From Halomarinibacterium sp041392125 (GTDB lineage: Bacteria > Bacteroidota > Bacteroidia > Flavobacteriales > Flavobacteriaceae): a stretch of DNA of 64,000 nt. The DNA is taken from positions 62,001 to 126,000 of the forward strand of contig JAWKMR010000008.1 in NCBI GenBank assembly GCA_041392125.1, written 5' to 3'. Position numbers and translations under genes: made by a program. How positions within the stretch are numbered: the first letter of the stretch is position 1; each line of letters opens with the position of its first letter. This document shows positions 16,469-24,467 of the stretch, piece by piece. Under the pieces are notes generated by a model. The model made no database searches. It was not told the DNA's origin and saw only the letters and a list, made by a program, of their open reading frames with translations.

Positions 16469-17560
16469 TTAGAGTTTTTCAAGGGTTACCCCTCCATAGT
16501 TTGAATTAATGTTAATGGTGTTTCCAGAGTCTTTTCTTCCGTAGTACCCACTGTAGGTTTTGCTGGAGTAATCTTTTGAAGTCTTCATAATTTCTAAATC
16601 ATCCTCACCACTTAAATTTGCGTAGGATAAATCAACATAAAAATTGAAATTAGCATCACTCTCAAAGTAGATTTTAATTCCGGCGTAATCTGAATTAATA
16701 GTCACCTCTTTTACAGAGGATTTCATTTTTTCTACCGTTACAGAACCGTAATCGGTATTCACGCTCAAACTCCCTGTAAGTACATCGATTCGAAGTGGAA
16801 TATAATCGCCTCGACCCACTAATTTTCCTACTTTACCTATACGAAGTTTGCCATAATCATTATTGTAATTAATACTCGCTACATCATTAATTTCGGAATT
16901 GGTATAATCAGCATTTAGATCCAGTGTTTCTACTTTTTCTAATGTAAAACCTGAGTAATCGGCATTAATTTTACCACTTTTCATATAATTAATGGTAGAA
17001 TTGTTCGTGTAGTCAAAGTTCAAAGAATTGTTCTCTGCCAGAAGCTTTCCAATATTGACTTGCCCATAGTCGCAGTTAATTTTGGCATTACCTTGTAATT
17101 CATTTAGGGTAATTCCGCCATAATCATTATTTAAATCAACGCTATTGGTAATGGGCATTTTTATGGTGTAGTTTATCTCCATATGCACATTTTTGTTATT
17201 GTTTCCCCACCAACTCCAGGAGGAGTTTTTACGATCTTTGAAAATAGTTTTAGCGGTTACTTGTGAGGCACTTCCTGAAAAATCTACATCAATATTATTT
17301 AATTTTTCCTGAACCCGTTCTTCGTCATTTCCGTTTGTGCGAATTAAAACTTCTATTACAATTCGGTTTTCTGTCCAGGTAACGATATCTATATTTCCAT
17401 AGCTGTTATCCACAGTAAGCCCTGCATTGGCGTTGACCGAGTACTCTTTTTTGAGGGTTTTCTCTTTCGTATATTTCCCATCAGGTCCGTATTTTTCACC
17501 AGCGAAAGCTATTGCAGGGAGAAGAAATGCTGCTACTACTAAATTGATTAACTGCTTCAT
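16469..17560 (-). CDS. DUF4097-like exported beta-repeat protein
   Basis: 363 residues. The signal peptide is MKQLINLVVAAFLLPAIAFA. The mature protein is a beta-solenoid with recurring NxDYG/NSDYAG-type turns (VDNSYGNIDI, NNDYGGITL, NADYSGFTL, NTDYGSVTV, NSNYGGVTL), as in the DUF4097 family. I place the start at 17560, because there the signal peptide begins; the frame is open up to 17650, but that would overlap the anti-sigma gene and hide the signal peptide. It is the third gene of the operon. Together with the following head-GIN gene it suggests a pair of envelope proteins controlled by the sigma factor. Confidence 0.82.
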   Translation of the reverse strand: MKQLINLVVAAFLLPAIAFAGEKYGPDGKYTKEKTLKKEYSVNANAGLTVDNSYGNIDIVTWTENRIVIEVLIRTNGNDEERVQEKLNNIDVDFSGSASQVTAKTIFKDRKNSSWSWWGNNNKNVHMEINYTIKMPITNSVDLNNDYGGITLNELQGNAKINCDYGQVNIGKLLAENNSLNFDYTNNSTINYMKSGKINADYSGFTLEKVETLDLNADYTNSEINDVASINYNNDYGKLRIGKVGKLVGRGDYIPLRIDVLTGSLSVNTDYGSVTVEKMKSSVKEVTINSDYAGIKIYFESDANFNFYVDLSYANLSGEDDLEIMKTSKDYSSKTYSGYYGRKDSGNTININSNYGGVTLEKL

Positions 17561-17624
17561 AAGAGTTGACTTTTTTATACGTAAGGGGCTATAGGATTGA
17601 TTAGAAACTAATCCATAAGTTGTA

Positions 17625-18179
17625 TTAAAAATTTTGTATAGGTGTTTCATTTTTGGTTGCTTTTAATGTTTTTACTTCTTCCATAGTGGTGAAAACTTGC
17701 TCTAAAATGTCAATTCGGTTTTGAAAGTTGGCAATCATAGCCGCTACTACGCGTTTATCGTTTCCACTTTCCACTAAATCTAGTTTTAGTTTTTCATAAT
17801 CTTGTTCAAGTACCTCCAATCTTTTAAGGGCATCTTCAACAAGATGTTGTGTGTCTTCATCCTGAAAGCTTTTTAAGGTTTCGATTTCTTGATTGATGGT
17901 TGTTATAAAAAAGGATTGCGTTTTTTCCATTTCGGAAGAAACACTAGCTAATCCTTCAGCTTCTTTCGCCGGCATTAGACTGAAAAAGCCAACTCCTAAT
18001 AATAAAAGTACAGAAGCAGCAATAGATAAATGTTTCCACCAAGAGGTCGCTTTCTTTTGGGGTTGTTGTGCTTTTAATTTTTCCAAAAAACGTTGCTGAT
18101 GACCTACCGGAGTTTCTTCTGTATTGAAGGAATCCTGTAATTTTTCAAACAATTTTTCTATGTTGTCTTGACTTTTCAT
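17625..18179 (-). CDS. Putative membrane-bound anti-sigma factor
   Basis: 184 residues. A short N-terminal cytoplasmic part (about 1-48, GHQQRFLEKLKAQQ) precedes one membrane helix (about 50-68, SIAASVLLLLGVGFFSLM). The outer part is helical and coiled-coil-like (ETLKSFQDEDTQHLVEDALKRLEVLEQDYEKL). The start overlaps the sigma gene's stop by 4 bases (ATGA), so the two are translationally coupled, the normal layout for a sigma/anti-sigma pair. No zinc HxxxCxxC motif is visible. The assignment rests on position and topology. Confidence 0.75.
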   Translation of the reverse strand: MKSQDNIEKLFEKLQDSFNTEETPVGHQQRFLEKLKAQQPQKKATSWWKHLSIAASVLLLLGVGFFSLMPAKEAEGLASVSSEMEKTQSFFITTINQEIETLKSFQDEDTQHLVEDALKRLEVLEQDYEKLKLDLVESGNDKRVVAAMIANFQNRIDILEQVFTTMEEVKTLKATKNETPIQNF

Positions 18180-18727
18180 GTGCTTACAGTTAATTTGGTT
18201 CTTAAACTTTCTTTGGCTCTGGAAATCATCGTTCTACAGTTGGCATAACTTATTTGAAGAATGTCACAAATCTCTTCATAATCATACCCTTCAATAAAGT
18301 GAAGTGTAAGAATATTTTGGTAGCTTTCATGAAGTGTTTCCATACAGTTTCGCAATTTGGTAATCTGTAAGGATTCATAATCTTCACTATCCATTCCATA
18401 GTCTTCTTCAGCTTCTTCTTTAAGGCTATATTCTGGCAAATCTGTAAATCGTTGATTTTTTCTAGCTTGAACGATACTGTTGTTAACCACAATACGTTTT
18501 AACCAAGAACCAAAGGTCGCAGTACCTTTAAACGTATCCAGTTTGCTAAAAGCAGCAATAAATGACTCCTGCATAACGTCCTCTGCTTCGGCGGTATTCT
18601 TTATAATTCGCAAAGCAGTATTGTACATGGCTTTATGGTAACGATTGTACACTTCTAATTGTGCCAATTGATTTCCCTTCTGACAAAGAGCGAGTAATGG
18701 TTCTATTTTTTGATCGGTTAGTGCCAA
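18176..18727 (-). CDS. RNA polymerase ECF sigma factor
   Basis: 183 residues with regions 2 and 4 only. Region 2 spans about 20-95 (AEDVMQESFIAAFSKLDTF, ATFGSWLKRIVVNNSI), region 4 about 128-180 (LHFIEGYDYEEICDILQIS, RTMISRAKESLRTKL). First gene of a four-gene operon: sigma, anti-sigma, DUF4097 protein, head-GIN protein. The likely targets include this operon itself, by analogy with other ECF systems; no binding site was identified. The 215-base gap upstream, shared with the divergent lon gene, holds no clear minus-strand -7 box. Confidence 0.92.
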   Translation of the reverse strand: MALTDQKIEPLLALCQKGNQLAQLEVYNRYHKAMYNTALRIIKNTAEAEDVMQESFIAAFSKLDTFKGTATFGSWLKRIVVNNSIVQARKNQRFTDLPEYSLKEEAEEDYGMDSEDYESLQITKLRNCMETLHESYQNILTLHFIEGYDYEEICDILQISYANCRTMISRAKESLRTKLTVST

Positions 18728-18883
18728 AAAAACAAATGTTTAGTATAGAGATACGGTTTATAAACAATTGTTACACTTTCTATCATTTTTTTTTGAGGTG
18801 GCATAACAATTGACTTATATAGAGGAATGAATTTAAGTTAAATGAGGGAATATCCTGCATTTAACGTGTTAGAACGAGACTAA

Positions 18884-18918
18884 TTTACTTAATAAGACCG
18901 TTGCATATGTTATATTTG
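18884..18918 (+). promoter_or_regulatory. Promoter of lon
   Basis: TATATTTG (18911-18918) is a perfect -7 box. A TTTA at 18884-18887 could be a weak -33 element at a rather long spacing of 23. The predicted start near 18925 rules out the in-frame codons at 18901 and 18907 and supports the ATG at 18943. Confidence 0.6.
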
Positions 18919-18942
18919 CGACAGAATGTCTTAAAAATTACT

Positions 18943-21393
18943 ATGACGAAAACAAAATTGATAACCATAGACAGTTTGTCATTTCAAGACATAAAAGAAG
19001 ATGCAGAGTTAATCCCATTGATGACTCCGGAAGATGAAGATGCCATGGCAAAAGAAAAATTGCCGGAAACATTGCCCATTTTACCCCTAAAAAACACGGT
19101 CCTTTTTCCGGGGGTTGTAATACCCATTACAGCCGGAAGGGATAAGTCTATTAAACTAATTAACGAAACCAACAAAGGAAGCAAAGTGGTAGGTGTGGTT
19201 TCTCAAAAAGATGAAACGAAGGAAAACCCGGGTTTGGAAGATATTAATACGGTGGGAACCGTTGCCAGAATTCTGAAAGTCCTTAAAATGCCAGATGGTA
19301 ATACCACGGTAATTATTCAAGGAAAAAAACGTTTTGAAGTATCCCAATTGGTTACTACCGAACCTTATTTAACAGCTACCATAAAAGATGTCGCCGAAGC
19401 ACGTCCTGCTAAAGACGATAAACATTTTAGTGCAGTGGTGGATTCTATAAAGGAATTGGCTATCGATATTATTAAAGACAGCCCTAATATCCCGTCAGAT
19501 GCTGCTTTTGCTATCAAAAATATTGAAAGTGTTCCTTTTCTTATCAATTTTGTGTGTTCCAATCTCAATATTTCTGTTACTGAAAAGCAAAAGTTGTTAG
19601 AGATTAATGATCTTCAGGAACGCGCTCTGGAAACTTTGAAATTCTTAAATATTGAATTGCAAAAACTTTCCCTTCGAATGGATATTCAATCTAAGGTAGA
19701 AAGTGATATTTCCAAACAACAACGGGAGTATTTCCTTCAGCAGCAAATGAAGACCATTCAGGAAGAATTGGGCGGCTCTTCGTATGAAGCCGAAATTGAA
19801 GAAATGCGGGCCAAAGGAAAAACCAAAAAATGGAATGAAGACGTAAAAAAACATTTTGACAAGGAAATTTCCAAATTGCAACGCATGAATCCGCAAGTGG
19901 CAGAATTCAGTATTCAGCGTAATTATTTGGATTTACTATTGGAATTACCTTGGAACCAATATAGTAATGATAAATTCGACTTAAAAAGGGCTCGTAAAAT
20001 TTTAGACCGAGACCACTATGGTTTGGACGATGTAAAACAACGCATTATTGAATACCTCGCTGTTTTAAAACTCCGGAATGATATGAAATCGCCCATTCTT
20101 TGTCTATATGGGCCACCTGGCGTTGGGAAGACTTCTTTAGGAAAATCTATTGCGGAATCTTTAGGGCGAGAATATGTACGAATGTCTTTAGGAGGATTAA
20201 GAGATGAAGCAGAAATCCGCGGACATCGTAAAACGTATATAGGCGCTATGCCCGGTAGAATTTTACAGAGCATCAAAAAAGCCGGTACCAGTAATCCGGT
20301 ATTCGTGCTGGATGAAATAGACAAACTTTCGGTAGGAAGCCAGGGGGATCCTTCTTCAGCTATGCTAGAAGTATTAGATCCTGAGCAAAACAATGCTTTT
20401 TATGATAATTTCTTAGAGCTTGGATACGATCTTTCCAAAGTCATGTTTATAGCAACCTCTAATAGTCTAAGTACGATTCAGCCCGCTTTACGTGACAGAA
20501 TGGAAATTATTGATGTTTCGGGATATACCATAGAAGAAAAAGTAGAGATTGCCAAAAGACATTTACTTCCGAAGCAATTAAAAGAACACGGACTATCCAA
20601 CAAACACCTAATTATTAGAAAACCACAGTTAGAAAAGATTGTGGAAGGGTATACCCGTGAAAGTGGAGTACGAACGTTGGAAAAGCAAATTGCCAAAATG
20701 GTACGTCACGCTGCCATGAAAATTGCCATGGAAGAGGATTATGATATTGTAGTCACCAATGAAATGATAATTGAAGTACTGGGAGCTCCTAAAATGGAGC
20801 GAGATAAATATGAAAATAATGATGTGGCCGGGGTAGTAACGGGACTTGCTTGGACACGAGTAGGGGGAGACATCCTGTTTATTGAATCGGCCATATCAAA
20901 AGGAAAAGGTGCTTTAAATATGACTGGAAATCTTGGCACCGTGATGAAAGAATCGGCTACCATTGCCTTAGAATATATAAAATCTCATACCGAACAATTA
21001 GGAATTGATCCGGATGTTTTTGAAAAATATAACATTCATATTCACGTACCCGAGGGAGCCACTCCAAAGGATGGCCCTAGTGCCGGAATTACGATGCTTA
21101 CTTCGTTGGTTTCCTTATTTACCCAACGAAAAGTAAAGAAAAGTCTGGCCATGACCGGAGAAATTACCCTACGAGGTAAAGTATTGCCGGTAGGAGGAAT
21201 TAAAGAGAAAATACTGGCAGCCAAACGAGCGCGAATCAAGGAAATTGTTCTTTGTGAAGACAATAAAAGAGATATTGAAGAAATTAAAGCGGAATATCTA
21301 AAAGGACTAACCTTTCATTATGTAAAGGAAATGAGTGAGGTGCTTGAGGTAGCTATTACTAAGCAAAAAGTAAAAAACCCTAAAAAACTGTAA
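18943..21393 (+). CDS. lon: ATP-dependent endopeptidase La (Lon)
   Basis: 816 residues. Lon substrate-binding N-domain (about 45-250, LPLKNTVLFPGVVIP), AAA+ domain with Walker A GPPGVGKTS (Lys396) and Walker B VFVLDEIDKL, and the C-terminal Ser-Lys protease with Ser713 in PKDGPSAG and Lys756 in GGIKEK. Lon degrades misfolded and regulatory proteins in the cytoplasm. The first 40 residues (an acidic stretch, DAELIPLMTPEDEDAMAKEK) are a Bacteroidota-type extension. It is divergent from the sigma operon and is followed by porQ after about 95 bases, so cotranscription is possible but not shown. Confidence 0.97.
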   Translation: MTKTKLITIDSLSFQDIKEDAELIPLMTPEDEDAMAKEKLPETLPILPLKNTVLFPGVVIPITAGRDKSIKLINETNKGSKVVGVVSQKDETKENPGLEDINTVGTVARILKVLKMPDGNTTVIIQGKKRFEVSQLVTTEPYLTATIKDVAEARPAKDDKHFSAVVDSIKELAIDIIKDSPNIPSDAAFAIKNIESVPFLINFVCSNLNISVTEKQKLLEINDLQERALETLKFLNIELQKLSLRMDIQSKVESDISKQQREYFLQQQMKTIQEELGGSSYEAEIEEMRAKGKTKKWNEDVKKHFDKEISKLQRMNPQVAEFSIQRNYLDLLLELPWNQYSNDKFDLKRARKILDRDHYGLDDVKQRIIEYLAVLKLRNDMKSPILCLYGPPGVGKTSLGKSIAESLGREYVRMSLGGLRDEAEIRGHRKTYIGAMPGRILQSIKKAGTSNPVFVLDEIDKLSVGSQGDPSSAMLEVLDPEQNNAFYDNFLELGYDLSKVMFIATSNSLSTIQPALRDRMEIIDVSGYTIEEKVEIAKRHLLPKQLKEHGLSNKHLIIRKPQLEKIVEGYTRESGVRTLEKQIAKMVRHAAMKIAMEEDYDIVVTNEMIIEVLGAPKMERDKYENNDVAGVVTGLAWTRVGGDILFIESAISKGKGALNMTGNLGTVMKESATIALEYIKSHTEQLGIDPDVFEKYNIHIHVPEGATPKDGPSAGITMLTSLVSLFTQRKVKKSLAMTGEITLRGKVLPVGGIKEKILAAKRARIKEIVLCEDNKRDIEEIKAEYLKGLTFHYVKEMSEVLEVAITKQKVKNPKKL

Positions 21394-21487
21394 GTTTAAC
21401 AAACTGCAGGAATACAATCCTTTTTTACTCGCCGAAAATAAATTATCATTGTACTCGTTAAAATTCCAAGGAACGTTTGCCAGGTTA

Positions 21488-22507
21488 ATGATTCGAAGAT
21501 TTACATTATTAGGATGCCTTTTTTTGGTTGTTACTGCCTTTGCCCAAGTAGGAGGTAAAGCCACCTATCAGTTTTTAAACTTGGGAATTTCACCACGGCA
21601 AGTAGCTTTGGGAGGTAAAGTCGTAACCAATTATGATTACGATCCCACACAAGGTATGTATAATCCTGCGAGCATCAATCCTGAAATGGATAATCAACTT
21701 TCTTTAAATTTTAATAATTATATAGGTGATGTTAGCTACGGAACGGCTTCCTATGCCTATTTGTGGGATAGGCGAACCCAAGTATTACACACCGGGATTA
21801 CCTACATTAACTACGGAAAGTTTGATGGCTATGATGAACAGGGAAACCCAACCGATACTTTTGGTGGAGGAGAAGTAGCACTTTCATTTGGACATGCCAG
21901 AAATATTGCTTTTACCAATTTTCATATAGGTGGAAATGTAAAATTCATTTCTTCAAAACTGGAGCAGTATAGTTCTTTTGGAGTGGCGTTGGACGTTGCC
22001 GTAATGTATGTGTACGAAGATTGGGATTTACATATTACTGCTGTAGCCCGAAACTTAGGAACCCAAGTACAGCCCTATGAAAATACTATCGAAAAATTAC
22101 CCTTCGAAGTTGTTTTAGGGATTTCGCAAACCTTACAAAATATTCCTATTCGCTGGCATTTTACGTTAGAAAACATGCAAACGTGGAATGTGGCTTTTGC
22201 TAACCCCAATAGAGATGAAATAGACCTAGAAGGAAATACTACTTCCGAAAAAATAACTTTCATAGACAATGCCTTCCGGCATATGATTGTGGGGATTGAA
22301 CTTTTTCCGGAAAGTGGATTTAACTTGCGTTTGGGGTATAACTTACGCCGTGCTGAAGAGTTACGAATTATAGAGCAGCGCTCTTTTGCCGGGTTAAGTG
22401 CGGGATTTGGAATTAAATTGAACAAACTTCGGTTAAGTTATGCGTATTCTAAATATAATTCGGCAGCCGCTACGAGCTTTTTCGGACTCAATATTAATCT
22501 TCAATAA
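21488..22507 (+). CDS. porQ: Type IX secretion system protein PorQ
   Basis: 339 residues with a signal peptide (LLGCLFLVVTAFAQ). A PorV-like outer-membrane beta-barrel with the family start YQFLNLGISPRQVALGGK and end FFGLNINLQ. PorQ belongs to the type IX attachment complex that transfers sorting-domain cargo to A-LPS in Porphyromonas gingivalis. The start at 21488 is chosen for the signal peptide. The stop overlaps the cmk start by one base (TAATG), so translation is probably coupled. Possible clients here include the sorting-domain protein at 51986. Confidence 0.92.
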   Translation: MIRRFTLLGCLFLVVTAFAQVGGKATYQFLNLGISPRQVALGGKVVTNYDYDPTQGMYNPASINPEMDNQLSLNFNNYIGDVSYGTASYAYLWDRRTQVLHTGITYINYGKFDGYDEQGNPTDTFGGGEVALSFGHARNIAFTNFHIGGNVKFISSKLEQYSSFGVALDVAVMYVYEDWDLHITAVARNLGTQVQPYENTIEKLPFEVVLGISQTLQNIPIRWHFTLENMQTWNVAFANPNRDEIDLEGNTTSEKITFIDNAFRHMIVGIELFPESGFNLRLGYNLRRAEELRIIEQRSFAGLSAGFGIKLNKLRLSYAYSKYNSAAATSFFGLNINLQ

Positions 22508-23199
22508 TGCGGAAAATTACCATTGCCATAGACGGTCACTCTTCTACAGGTAAAAGTACCGTGGCAAAACAATTGGCAGATTATTTAGGATACCTTTATG
22601 TAGATTCAGGAGCAATGTATCGAGCCATAACTCTGTTTGCCCTTCGGAAAGGTTTTATCTCGGAAACCCATTTCAACAAAGAAAAGTTAATAGCATCGCT
22701 ACCGAATATTCAATTGGAGTTCAAAAAAAATGAAGAGGGAATAGCCCAAATGTATTTGAATGGAGAACTTGTTGAAAAACAGATACGAACATTGGAGGTT
22801 TCTGAATTTGTGAGCCCTATTGCAACTGTTTCTGAAGTACGAAAAAAATTAGTCGAGCAACAGCAGAAAATGGGCAAAGAGGGAGGTATTGTGATGGATG
22901 GACGCGATATTACTACGGTAGTTTTTCCCAATGCCGAATTAAAGGTTTTTATGACAGCTTCAGCAGAAGTTCGTGCCAATAGAAGATTTTACGAATTGAA
23001 AGAACGAGGCGATCAAATTTCGTTTGTCGAAGTATTGGAAAATGTAAAGGAAAGAGATAACATCGATTCTAATAGGAAAGATTCTCCCTTAAGAATAGCC
23101 AAGGATGCCATTGTGATAGATAATAGCGAAACCAATCAGGAAGACCAGTTTCATATTTTGTTACAATTAGCAAAAGATCGAATTGCCGGAAGGGTATAA
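22507..23199 (+). CDS. cmk: (d)CMP kinase
   Basis: 230 residues. P-loop GHSSTGKST at 9-17, VDSGAMYRAIT and MDGRDITTVVFPNA are diagnostic of cytidylate kinase, which phosphorylates CMP and dCMP with ATP. Length is standard. It is coupled to porQ through a TAATG junction and ends at a strong terminator. Confidence 0.96.
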   Translation: MRKITIAIDGHSSTGKSTVAKQLADYLGYLYVDSGAMYRAITLFALRKGFISETHFNKEKLIASLPNIQLEFKKNEEGIAQMYLNGELVEKQIRTLEVSEFVSPIATVSEVRKKLVEQQQKMGKEGGIVMDGRDITTVVFPNAELKVFMTASAEVRANRRFYELKERGDQISFVEVLENVKERDNIDSNRKDSPLRIAKDAIVIDNSETNQEDQFHILLQLAKDRIAGRV

Positions 23200-23225
23200 A
23201 AAAACCACTCAAAAGAGTGGTTTTC
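23198..23225. terminator. Bidirectional terminator after cmk
   Basis: AAAACCACTC (23201-23210) pairs with GAGTGGTTTT (23215-23224) around an AAAA loop. On the + strand T-rich sequence follows; on the minus strand the hairpin is followed by a run of T (A 23198-23204). Confidence 0.82.
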
Positions 23226-23240
23226 ATTTTGTTATAGGCT

Positions 23241-23375
23241 TTATAGTGAAATGGGCTCGGGGTAGTTATAATGCCCTGTAATGACGCTTGGAAAACAAAT
23301 CCTTTTTAAAAAATGTAAATCTCTACGTCTGCTTTCCCTCTTTATAATTTCAATGCTTTTTAAAAGTGGATTCAT
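23241..23375 (-). CDS. Candidate micro-protein, 44 residues
   Basis: An ATG-started frame of 44 codons in the 440-base gap between cmk and the TMEM175 gene. The peptide begins MNPLLKSIEIIKRESRRRDL and ends in GHYNYPEPISL. The N-terminal half is amphipathic and basic, the C-terminus Pro/Tyr-rich. It sits 23 bases after the 28-codon frame upstream and ends 16 bases before a hairpin that works as a terminator on the minus strand. I recognise no family. Reality is inferred only from this arrangement. Confidence 0.4.
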   Translation of the reverse strand: MNPLLKSIEIIKRESRRRDLHFLKRICFPSVITGHYNYPEPISL

Positions 23376-23398
23376 AATTTGTTGTCTTTAAAAGCTAT

Positions 23399-23485
23399 TT
23401 ATCTAAATCTTCTTTTACTATTCCACACAAATCCTAAAGAGGTTTTTGGTTTTTCGATTAAGGTGTTTCTGTCTAAAGTTCTCAT
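23399..23485 (-). CDS. Candidate micro-protein, 28 residues
   Basis: A 28-codon frame from an ATG at 23483-23485: MRTLDRNTLIEKPKTSLGFV and a basic end (WNSKRRFR). It is followed closely by the 44-codon frame and a shared terminator. An A-rich stretch (AAAAAACAAAACA) precedes the ATG, common before Bacteroidota genes. No clear TAnnTTTG box lies upstream, and no family is recognised. It may be a leader peptide for the following frame. Confidence 0.38.
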   Translation of the reverse strand: MRTLDRNTLIEKPKTSLGFVWNSKRRFR

Positions 23486-23640
23486 TGTTTTGTTTTTTAA
23501 TTGTTCGTTTTTGATGAATGATTGATACTATATAGACGATGCTTAAAAATAAATGTTACAGTACTATGTATAACAAAGTAGTATTTTAACAAAATTTAAC
23601 AAAGTTGAATAAAAAATAGATGAGAAGTAATATAAAATAT

Positions 23641-24213
23641 TTAGGAGATATTCTTTTCGATTCGTTTGTCGGGAACAATCCACATAATGGCAACTAATAC
23701 ATAGAAACCTATGGCAATCCAGCTATTGAAAAAGGATAGCGATAAACCTAAAATGTATAAAACAAGAGACATTTTTCCTTTGATATCTTTCCCTATTTGT
23801 TTTTTGAGTATAAAATCATCACCGTGAAATTGCAGAATAGCCCCTTGTAAAATAAAATAGGCTATTGCACAAAGTAGCAGGTTTAAACCATAGAGTGCTA
23901 CCGTTAAAGATTCAGTGTAGTTTTCTCCCAACCAAGAAGTGGTAAAGGGGATAAGGGATAGCCAAAATAGCAAGTGTAGATTTGCCCAAAGAATTTTCCC
24001 ATTCACTTTTTCGGTAATTTGAAATAAATGGTGATGGTTATTCCAATAGATTCCGAGGTAAATAAAACTAAATAAGTAGCTGGCAAAAATGGGCCACTCG
24101 TGTAACAAGGCTTCTATAGACACCTCGTGTGGGGCTTTTAATTCCAAAACCATAATAGTAATGATAATAGCTAAAACACCATCACTAAAGGCTTCTAATC
24201 TTCCTGTTTTCAT
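23641..24213 (-). CDS. TMEM175 family potassium channel-like membrane protein
   Basis: 190 residues with about six membrane helices. The first helix contains the family signature RLEAFSDGVLAIIITIMVLEL (FSDG motif), which forms the pore in bacterial TMEM175 K+ channels (formerly DUF1211). YWNNHHHLFQ and the C-terminal helices fit the family. It is a single gene in the inner membrane; its start faces the divergent rpsA promoter region. Confidence 0.88.
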   Translation of the reverse strand: MKTGRLEAFSDGVLAIIITIMVLELKAPHEVSIEALLHEWPIFASYLFSFIYLGIYWNNHHHLFQITEKVNGKILWANLHLLFWLSLIPFTTSWLGENYTESLTVALYGLNLLLCAIAYFILQGAILQFHGDDFILKKQIGKDIKGKMSLVLYILGLSLSFFNSWIAIGFYVLVAIMWIVPDKRIEKNIS

Positions 24214-24284
24214 GGGAAATGAATTTATTTTATAAATATAAAATTTTCATTGGTAAGAAAATAATCTGTCAAAAAAGAAAACTC

Positions 24285-24315
24285 TTTGAAAATCAAAACT
24301 AAAACCCTATTTTTG
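24285..24315 (+). promoter_or_regulatory. Promoter of rpsA
   Basis: TTTG (24285-24288), a 19-base spacer and TATTTTTG (24308-24315) match the full consensus. The predicted start near 24322 leaves a leader of about 145 bases. Confidence 0.85.
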
Positions 24316-24321
24316 CCACCC

Positions 24322-24467
24322 TTTTTGGCGGCATTATCTGAAAACAAAAAGGAATAAGCTAAAAAAACAAAAACCCTTCTATGGGAACGCCGCAACACTT
24401 TTCAGTAAGAGCATAGAATACAAAGCACCATAGTAGTTTACTACTTTTAGTGTGCATTTAATTTATA
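24322..24467 (+). promoter_or_regulatory. Structured 5' leader of rpsA, candidate autoregulatory element
   Basis: TTCTATG (24377-24383) can pair with CATAGAA (24412-24418). A second hairpin has stem AGTAG (24432-24436) / CTACT (24441-24445) inside GCAC (24425-24428) / GTGC (24452-24455). CTATGG (24379-24384) can instead pair with CCATAG (24428-24433), which breaks both hairpins. Such alternatives next to the start codon suggest translational control, as known for S1 in other bacteria. Confidence 0.4.

Noticed and set aside
18728..18942. Possible tRNA or small RNA gene in the gap between the sigma factor and lon
   Set aside because: No cloverleaf, conserved TTCGAnTC arm or terminator is visible; only the lon promoter is supported.
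20016..20393. Open frame of 125 codons antisense to lon
   Set aside because: It is a shadow of the AAA+ domain codons, with Ser/Pro-rich low-complexity translation.
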